A DNA stretch of 64,000 nucleotides, from the NCBI RefSeq assembly GCF_958979055.1, contig NC_084889.1:34663951-34727950 (forward strand), given 5' to 3'. Source of the stretch: Alnus glutinosa. Lineage: Eukaryota > Streptophyta > Magnoliopsida > Fagales > Betulaceae. Below the pieces are notes generated by a model. It was not told where the DNA came from, ran no database searches, and saw nothing but the letters and a program-made list of their open reading frames with translations. Of the stretch, positions 56,234 through 64,000 are shown piece after piece (the stretch's first letter is position 1; each line of letters begins with the position of its first letter). The translations under genes were made by a program, and so were the position numbers.

Positions 56234-57391
56234 GTGCGTCTATCTGCTTATATAGCTGAAACCGGTGGCTCTTTTCGAGTAGATACCATCTTAAAATACC
56301 TTTCTATTGAATTTTTGTAAAAGCATAATCCCTTTGAATTGAGTAGGTTTCAAATATTTTGGAGTGCATTTTGTCAAAGAGACAGCGGATAGAGATATTT
56401 GGAAATTCTTTCTCAAGTGAAAAGAACATGCAGAAGTGCAGAAAATTAGCCAGTAAACTCCATTACAAATTTTTAGATGATATTTGTTAATTTGTATGGC
56501 ATAGATCACATGCATTCTTTCTTTTCTTTTCTTTTCTTTTTTCTTTTTTCTTTTCTTTTTTCTTTTTTCTTTTTTTTTTTATTTTTCATTTTGAGGTGGG
56601 TGGTGTTTAGTAATTAATGGAGTTGAAATGGAGAAGTATGTGTATCCAATTGTCCTGCCATGGCTTCTGTAATTTTTTTTACCCTCTTCTTTTCACAAAA
56701 ATGTGCGCCTTGCTGAAACTGTATATCAAAAGATTTACTAATTTTATAGTGGAAATAATATACTTATTTTGTTGTTCTTCTGTATTTGTGTAATATTGTT
56801 GGGTTTGGCTGAACTCGAGTTGAATATGGATAGACAAAGTTACAAGTGCAATTTGGGATTGGATTTGTGTTGTGCTCCATGTTGTGTTAATATCCCAAGG
56901 ACTGTTTGGTTGAGTTTGAGAAATTTGAACAATCTTTATATTTAGTCATTTTTGCTGTAAATTACATACATACACCTCATGTTCTTGAGCCCACAATTTC
57001 ACATTTCAATCTCATTGGAGAAAACTAAGATTGAATTGAAAAAGAAACTTGTGTTGAGGTGAATGAAAATTAAGAATAAAGAATAATATTTAAATGGACG
57101 ATAGAAAGATTTAGAGAGTTTGATATGGGGTGTTTTTGGGAAGTGGCGTTTTCTAGTCAAATTTAGCTAAATAATAGCTAGTTCACTAAACTCAACATCT
57201 CCTACATTTATTGCGTGAATCACGGAAGTCATGACATTCAGATAAAGAAATGAATAGATTTACAACTATATTTTTGTAAAAATCAATTGCAGAGGTTGTT
57301 TTTAGACTCATTGGATTGTGATTGTTTTTTATAATTTTCTTTTTCATGTCGTTTCGGGTTTATAGTGGTTTGCAGAGAGTTATTGGAGAAG
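56234..57391. other. Region upstream of RPAC2
   Basis: AT-rich, with a (CTTTT)n pyrimidine tract at about 56517-56580. A TTTGCAG acceptor-like site (about 57368-57374) just before the RPAC2 ATG suggests a 5'UTR intron. No other gene is seen. Confidence 0.5.
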
Positions 57392-58725
57392 ATGGAGCTT
57401 GGGTCTAACTTAGACAACAGTAAATCAACGTTTACTTTGGTTGATGAGGATCACACGCTTGCAAACGCCCTTAGATTCACCTTGAACCAAGAGTCAGTGC
57501 TCTCTGATTCTTCCATAATATATATATTATGTTCTAATTTTGTTTAACGTCTCTGCTTTATTTACATTCACTATCAATTGATCGATTTTATTAATTTTAA
57601 TGTCCTATTGCAGTCCAAGAGTTTTTTTCTGTGGGTATAGCATTCCTCATCCTTCAGAGAATCGAGTTAATATTAGAGTCCAGACGACAGGTAAGATCTG
57701 ACACACTCGTCTCTTGCAACATTTTGGTTTATCTTAAATGAGTTTTGTCCGGAAAATATTTTTCTTAATATCTCGGCCACAACAAAAACTAATCACAGCT
57801 ATTCAGGTGTCGATATGGGACAGAGATAGTCTGTCAATCAACCACCTCTCCTCCCCTGACCAGAAAGCGGATCTGATCTCAAAAGCCAGAAAGCCACTAT
57901 CTCTGTCTCCATCGTTGGCAGCCCCTCTCTTCTCTGTCCTCAAGCACCACCTTCCGGAAAGCTGCCTTTTCTCAATCCATCCCTTCCCTTGAAAGCTGAA
58001 ACCACAATCATTCTCTTTATTCTACGACCCCCGAGCCTATCCCTGGTGTTCAATATAGCGGTTTTGATCCCTGCTACTGATTTCTTTTACTATTGCAATA
58101 ACCTGTTTTAACTAGTTGCTCCCACTTTTGAATAATTCAGCAGGGGTATTAAAGTTAGATATTTGTCTATGCATTGAAAAGAAATTGTTCTGCGGGGTAT
58201 ATATATGTTAGTCTCTTATCATAGTAGATATTATCAGAAAGCCCAAGTATGTACTTTTAATGCACTCATCCTCTAGTGTGCTCCAAAGACTTTATACTCC
58301 TATTTTGGTAAATAGCTTGTAAACCTATAATATCCAAAATCATGATATTGTGGAGTCGGAGCTTTGTAGGTGTTCTCATGTTTTTTTCCTTTGTAAATTC
58401 TCTTGGATTTACATACTGAAGAAAATGATGAGAGTAAAATATTTGTTGTTATTTGTGATGAGATTCTTTCCAATATATTCTTGTCAAGAGTTCAGTCTTA
58501 AGCTGGCTATGCATTTAAGGCGACTTATGTAGGGTGGCTATGCAGCTGATGTGAATTTGGAAATATTTTTGGGTCTTGTGATGGAAATTTACAGGTGCTC
58601 CAGCACAAGAGGTATTGAAAGATACATGCCAGGATCTGATGATGATGATGTGCCAGCATGTGAGAAGCACTTTCGACAAGGCTGTTGCTGATTACAAAAT
58701 GAGAAACCACGAGGGATGCAAATAG
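57392..58725 (+). CDS. RNA polymerases I and III subunit RPAC2 (AC19-like)
   Basis: Three exons, 57392-57492, 57614-57690 and 58595-58725, giving 102 aa. Exon 1 reads MELGSNLDNSKSTFTLVDED then HTLANALRFTLNQ, with donor GA/GTCAGT completed to Asp by exon 2. Exon 2 (DPRVFFCGYSIPHPSENRVN) and exon 3 (GAPAQEVLKDTCQDLM..., VRSTFDKAVADYK) complete the RPB11/RpoA-like dimerisation fold. RPAC2 pairs with RPAC1 to seed assembly of Pol I and Pol III. The third exon follows a 904-bp intron that contains an extra coding-like stretch (about 57807-57990) of unknown source. The ATG at 57392 is the first in frame. A GTG 27 bp upstream is not used. Confidence 0.9.
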
Positions 58726-59149
58726 TGAGTGATGATGGTCAGAATGATAATGATATGAAATAGAATTAAACCTTTATAACTTTGGTCTTTCCTTAATGTA
58801 TTACTCTTGATAATCATTGGAGTTCAAGATACAAGCTTTCAAATCAGCTCACATATTTTACAAGTTCCTTTTTTCTTTTTTTCTTTACAAAGCTGGTCAT
58901 TGTGTTCGTTTTTATTTTTATTATTATTATTATTATTATAAGTGAATTGGAAGAGTGTTGCATGAAATCAAAACACCGAAAAAGGGTTGGGCCCCACATC
59001 AATAGACTCAAAACGAAAATTATAGTGCAAAAAATAAAACCAAATGGTAAGAAAAGGGTAAAAACAACAATTAGAAGTGTCTGTTTGTGTTAATTTGGCC
59101 AAAGTGACGTAGCGGAAAACTTGGTAACAACAATTAGAAGTGTCTGTGT
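58726..59149. other. 3' flank of RPAC2
   Basis: Contains a (TTA)n run at about 58915-58939. The phrase 'aacaacaattagaagtgtctgt' occurs twice (about 59065 and 59127). No gene is seen. Confidence 0.5.
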
Positions 59150-59610
59150 CTTCTAACCAAAAAGATAAACAAGCCCTAAGGCTTAAAGAACAATAAGCTC
59201 CACAAAGTGTTTGAAAAAATTCTCAGATTTGATAATAATTCAATGGTTGTTTTCTTTATAAGCTATCATCTTCGATATTTATACTAAAACAATACTTGTA
59301 GGAAAAGTAAACCTACCCATAGTAGTAGAAGTAAACCTAAACCTAATACGGATAATTGGAAATAAAATCATAGTCAAATAAAATCTTTTGCAAATAAAAT
59401 CCCTAGCTTGGCAATCACGTATTTCCTTCTTAGTCTCGATTGCCTATCGGGATTGCTTGCACTCGGCGATCGCTTATCGATTGAACCCTTGAATTTGAAG
59501 CTCTCGGAGATTGCTTCTCGGCTATGGCTTGACAATCAGGATTGCTTCCTTTTGGAGATAGCTACTCGTATGGAGGTCTAGCTATCGTTGTTTGGGAGAG
59601 TCCTACATCA
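59150..59610 (-). mobile_element. Probable LTR fragment (minus strand)
   Basis: The minus strand starts TGATGTAGGACTCTCCC (from 59610), like the CCTACATCA end of the LTR at 63136-63601, and includes a TATAAATATC box (about 59276-59283). The other end is not defined. No primer site is seen. Confidence 0.4.
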
Positions 59611-59747
59611 TAATGTTTATCATAATGTTTATTATATAATTGAACCATGCCAATGACAAATGCTGCAATTACTATGGAAGAGGCCCCCATTACGATCGTG
59701 TTAAGCAGCGACGTTTCCGGCTTTATTTCCTCATCATACGGTGCCAT
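59562..59747 (-). CDS. Small hypothetical membrane-anchored frame
   Basis: An ATG at 59747 opens MAPYDEEIKPETSLLNTIVM and a hydrophobic stretch (IVIAAFVIGMVQLYN). The frame then reads into the LTR-like sequence at 59610 and ends at 59562. The N-terminal 40 residues look coding-like, the tail is repeat-derived. Not recognised. It may be the first exon of a gene disrupted by the LTR. Confidence 0.2.
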   Translation of the reverse strand: MAPYDEEIKPETSLLNTIVMGASSIVIAAFVIGMVQLYNKHYDKHYDVGLSQTTIARPPYE

Positions 59748-60196
59748 TAGCAAGGACACACAATTTATCTTTTTTTTTTCCCTACACTTCTCCTATGATG
59801 ATGTCGGAGATCGATGCTTGGAAAATTGGGTGGTCTCGAGGGGTTTTTATGCATCACATGGGGGTTAGAAAAGTAGCACAAATGAGTTTGGGGCCTCACG
59901 AACGTAACCGAAATACATTCCTACCAATTTTGATGTATATATTGCTAATAATTCGAATAATAAATATAAGAGAGTTAATATGGGGCTTACATACCAAAAC
60001 AATTTTTAAGCTATTTGCCCATGTGCTTGGGTAGGTGGGCTTCATAGAGTTTCTCCTATATTTGTTGTCAGAATTATTAACAATCTAAGTAACAAAATTG
60101 CTAGCAATGGCGGATCTACAGCAGACCTTGGGGGGGTCCATGGCAACTCCAAGGATTTTAGAAACCTTGGGAAAAAAAAAAAAAAATTTATATATA
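59748..60196. other. Intergenic region
   Basis: No gene recognised. An A-run (about 60171-60186) precedes the MITE at 60197. Confidence 0.45.
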
Positions 60197-60665
60197 GGGA
60201 TAATTACATTTTCTCCCATAAACTATTGGTCATTGTCAACATGCCACCACGAACTGATATATCAACCAAAAAAGAGCATGCAACTACCATTTTTATACCT
60301 TTACTCTCCCTTCTGTTAGGGAATATCATTAAATTGGACGAAATATTCAATTTTTTAAACGTTAAATTTTGTTTAAAAACAGAAATTTCCTCAAACAGTA
60401 ATTTTATAAAAAATAAAATAATGATAATAAAAAATAAAATTTATTTATTTATTTGTTTATTTGTTTAATTTTAGGGTATTATATGTAAATTTGAAACTTG
60501 ATTTAGGATATTTGAATCTTTTCATGAATTTGACTGACGAAAGGAGGGTAAAGGTACAAAAATGATAGTTGTATGTTCTCTTCTAGTCGAGATGTCAGTT
60601 CATGGTGGCATATTGACAATGACTGTTAGTCCATTGGGGGAGAATGGGAGAAATGTAATTACCCC
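60197..60665. mobile_element. 469-bp Mutator-type MITE with 9-bp target duplication
   Basis: The ends GGGATAATTACATTTTCTCC and, inverted, GGGGTAATTACATTTCTCCC start arms of about 125 bp (including 'tcattgtcaa.atgccacca'). TTATATATA flanks it on both sides (60188-60196, 60666-60674). The centre is AT-rich without coding capacity. Confidence 0.85.
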
Positions 60666-60674
60666 TTATATATA

Positions 60675-62404
60675 TTATGACCTTATAAGGGCCCAGCAAG
60701 ATCGAATTTTATCATCCAAGAAACTTTCACCCCAAAGTTAGTCTTTACCTAACACTAGCTAAGACTTTACCCCAAAAAATAAATAAATAAATAAATAAAT
60801 CTATTAAAAAAAATCATGAATGGAAATAAAAACAAAAAGATAAATAAAAGACATTTGTTTTATTGTTTTTCTATATATGTGTGCCAATGACATCAATAAT
60901 CAATTTATATTATGACTTTGTTTTAGAATAGGTTATGCTCAGATTAAGATAATAATAACGACATGAAATAGTGTGATAAAGTAAAAAGTAAGTGTGAAAT
61001 TTATTAATGTAGTAGTACTGAAATTTTATTTGGCAAAGTGAAAATTAGGCATGTCTTTTTCAACCAAAGTACTAATTAAAATGCAATACTAAATTGACAC
61101 TTTTTAAAGTTTTGGTTCATTATTTCAAAAGTAATTAAAGATTTATAAGTGAGAGATTTAAAAAAAAAAATAAAAAAATAAAAAATAAAAAATCATACCA
61201 AATACTGGGGGCGGGGGGGGAGAAGAGAGAGAGAGAGATCGCGGGTTCAATTCACCAAGAGGTAATTTGTCTACCTCCTTCCTCTGCTCATCGACGAGAC
61301 GGATTGTTTTTCCTTCAAAGACGTCACCGTTGACAGGTTGAGCATCTGGTTCTCTAACTGGTTCAATTTGGCACAGTGTGAGAGAGCTAACCCAGGTGGC
61401 CCAGTGAGAGGGCAACGATCCTCGGCTCTACTTTGGGCATTGCAGTTGTCTTCGAGTTTGAGCTCGGCGGGAGTGGCCTTGCCCTTCGTGGAGCTCGCGA
61501 ATGTGTTCGTGTCGTACATTTTCTAGGACAACAACCTTCCCATTCTCTAGAATTTCCTGGAGAAGGTACTTGTGCTCAGAATCATGCCGCTTAGGCTATT
61601 GCTCATTATTACTCTGCTCTCTACCGGTCGGGTTTGGTGTCTCTGTGTTGTATGGCTTTCTGGGTTTTGTTTTGTTCTGTTTTGGTTTTTGGTGGAAGCA
61701 TTTCGGGTTTTTGGCTATTTTGGGGGATATTTTGTGTTTGGTTCCCTGAAAAATGGAAGAAAATAAAGGAGTGACTAAATTCAAACTGTATTTGTTCTTT
61801 TTCTTTTTGTTGTTTTTGTTCGCCAAAAGCTGAAAATTGTATCCCAGCCAGGGAATTGTCTGGACCTCAATTGAGTGGAGTTTCTTATATTCTTAGTTTT
61901 TCAATTTTTAGAAAATTAAAGGATAAAGGTGATGTTTTTCTTTCTTTTCACCTCAAGATTCTGACTTTTTTTTTCATATTGTTTTCTTATCTATCTTTAT
62001 AGTCGGGCAACTAGGGGAGGCCCGAAGGCCACTCCCAACACCTAGGAGTGGCTGCACGCAACCCCCGGCCACCCTCGAAGGGGTGGCTGTCCAACTGACA
62101 GCTACCTCTTCATTATTATTATTTTATTTTATTTTAAAAATAATAATTTTTAAATTTCATTTATAATAATTTATAATATATTTATCTTTTTTATTGTAAT
62201 GGACATGTGTCCATTTCCTATTAGGTATGAGATGGCAAACTAACGGAATCTGTTAGTTTGATGGACGGAAAACGGATTCAAAAAGATATTCGTAATTATA
62301 GTTTACCACAAGAACCCTCCATAAATTTATTATACTACGGAAAATGATTTGTAATTTAGGCCAACCCCAATGACCAAAAGTGCAATTATCCATTAATTTT
62401 TTAA
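60675..62404. other. Intergenic region
   Basis: AT-rich, with an (AAAT)n run (about 60778-60800) and a G-run/GA tract (61207-61236). A GC-richer block at about 61250-61560 gives overlapping open frames on both strands with no recognised domain. A GC-rich 'ccaccctcgaaggggtggct' block lies at about 62070. No gene can be supported. Confidence 0.4.
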
Positions 62405-63660
62405 AAAAAAACTTTTTTATACAAGGGGGCACCCCCTTTACAATCAAAAAAGACCTCTGCTAACCTTGAAGAAGGAGTTGCTGGGGATAAAATGAAGGCA
62501 AATTTGGACCTTCTCAGGGCATATAATAAGAGGGGTGAAACATCTAGTCAGTATATTTGGTGGTGCAGAAACTAATGAAGCAAAATGGACATACATTCTA
62601 CAAACAAAAACATCAATCATGCATTGCAGGTGGAGTTGGTAAATTGATTGGAGAAAAGGAAGGGCTCTCTTTGTTTCTTTCCTCTTCTTCAAAAATCCGT
62701 TCGGATTACTGTTTTTGTTTGCTTCAATGACCAAAACAACAAAGTGACAACACCATGGTGGCAACACAGGAAATGTTGATGCAATCTTAAACTCCATGCC
62801 ATTATTACCCAATCAGGTTTGGCTTGGGTTGGGATCGCGACATGTGTCCTTGTGTGTCTTGTTATGGGACACGTATCCAAATCTTAACAGGTTTAGTTCT
62901 GACTGAAACTGGACCCAAGCCGAATCCTCACTCCCAAATAATACGTTAGATTGAACAAATAAATTAGTGGGGTATTTACAAACAATATATGTATAATATG
63001 GGTCAATAAAATGAGGTATCACCAAGCGCATGCATGTCAGAATATTTATTAAACTACATGTATATTAAGACAGTCATCTCTATGGTCCAAGAACTATTAG
63101 CTAACATTCAATAAAAAAATTAATGACTGAATATGTGATGCAGGCAAGATACAAATTTTATTTTAATTTTAATTTAGATCTTAATTATAAATTGGGTTAT
63201 TAATATTTAGTTTTATGTTTTAAGAGTGAAGGTGTTGTTTTTGACAATTCAATAAATAGGTGATTGTCCTAAATAATTTTAAGCAATTCAATAAATAGGC
63301 ATTGCCCTAAATTATATTAGGTAAGTCAATGAATGGGTGTTGTCTTAAGGTTTAGTCATTAATCTATTTAAGTGTCTTTTGTACTCTAATAGAGACCGAC
63401 TTTAATAAAATAAAATAAAATTGTGAGAAATTGATTATATTCTCTTTCTTTCCCCTAGCTTCTTCCGCCTGTCTCTCTTCTTCTCCTTCCTCTTCCCTGA
63501 CTTCTCTCTTTCTAACTTCTTTCTCTCTTTTCTTAAGCTTCTTTTTCCTCTCTTTACCCTAATTTCTCTGTGTTTTCGTGACAATTGTTTGTCCTACATC
63601 AATATGTCAAAAGGGCCAAGTTGTCAACCCCGACTTGGCTCCTAAGGGTGAAAAGGTCAA
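62405..63660. repeat. Dispersed repeat, copy 2
   Basis: Direct-orientation partner of 47385-49160. It lacks the MITE and the extra 800 bp of copy 1, and has a solo LTR inserted at 63136-63601. Confidence 0.8.
63136..63601. mobile_element. 466-bp solo LTR with 5-bp target duplication
   Basis: Starts TGATGCAGGC and ends GTCCTACATCA (TG..CA, inverted TGATG/CATCA). ATATG flanks it on both sides (63131-63135, 63602-63606). The related copy at about 49107-49112 shows the empty site 'gaatatgtcaaaa'. It contains repeated 'aattcaataaatagg' phrases and a CT-rich 3' half. A copia-type origin is likely. Confidence 0.85.
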
Positions 63661-64000
63661 AAAAGAGGTTAACTGTTCTCCTACTTGGCCATTTTCTAGC
63701 ATGCAAGTCATTTTCTAATATGTAAGTAATTTGGCGTCTAGGATATTAAGTGAAGGACACCAAAGATGCAACATTTTAAAGCTAGGCTGCAGATTTTATG
63801 AATAAAATAAAATAAAATAAAAACCTCAATTTTTTAGGGTCTATACAGACTACAAATATTTCTCCTTGTGCTTTCCTTGGAAGCCTTGTGGTTTTCTTCT
63901 GTAAGTTCTTAATGAACTCTCAAGCTGATCTTTCAGTAAAATCCATTTCAATTACAACCAAGAGAATTTACAAAAAGAAAAGAAAAGATGTAAGCTGAAA
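63661..64000. other. Right-edge intergenic sequence
   Basis: No gene or element recognised. Confidence 0.45.

Noticed and set aside
61158..61749. Overlapping frames in a GC-richer block at 61.2-61.7 kb
   Set aside because: Open on both strands with no domain recognised and no coherent exon structure.

Overview
This is nuclear DNA of a dicotyledonous plant, probably a woody eudicot. The signs are low GC, genes split by GT..AG introns, plant-only receptor kinases, a DYW pentatricopeptide-repeat (PPR) gene, and many MITEs and solo LTRs. No prokaryotic or organellar features were seen. I cannot name the species.

Layout. Bases 1-38734 are a tandem array of units of about 10 kb. Units 1 (1-10180), 2 (10181-20530) and 3 (20531-33309) each carry one complete seven-exon gene on the minus strand: A (5414-10153), B (15739-20503) and C (29101-33278). 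Each encodes a secreted GH18 (class V chitinase-like) ectodomain, one membrane span and a Ser/Thr kinase, the architecture of tobacco CHRK1. All three ectodomains have lost the catalytic DxDxE motif, while the kinase motifs are intact. The window opens about 27 bp upstream of where another copy's ATG should be, so the array continues to the left. Every unit also has an LRK10L-type kinase pseudogene on the plus strand. Units 1-3 have a copied 3' end of the neighbouring LRR kinase gene fused to a fragment that looks like the end of a uroporphyrinogen-III synthase gene. Unit 4 (33310-38734) has lost the GH18 kinase and runs straight into the complete LRR kinase gene (38562-42143, MOL1-like, with a degenerate kinase domain).

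Mobile DNA is heavy and can be dated by comparing copies. A 2,994-bp solo LTR with a 5-bp target duplication lies only in unit 3. A 69-bp mini-element is also unit-3-specific. A 167-bp MITE with a 9-bp target duplication sits at the same place in units 1-3. In unit 4 a TIR element carries the terminal exon of an EXO70 gene.

Bases 42.5-52.5 kb are mostly noncoding: nested MITEs, fold-back elements, a tRNA-derived SINE, solo LTRs, and one copy of a dispersed repeat whose partner lies at 62.4-63.7 kb. Two further genes follow on the plus strand: a single-exon DYW-type PPR RNA-editing factor (52994-55447) and the three-exon RPAC2 gene for a shared subunit of RNA polymerases I and III (57392-58725). 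Between them lies an alpha-mannosidase gene fragment. The rest is repeats and unassigned sequence.

The GH18 kinases, the MOL1-like protein and the LRK10L remnants are all cell-surface receptor types, so the left half is a receptor-kinase cluster. The PPR and RPAC2 genes are unrelated housekeeping neighbours.
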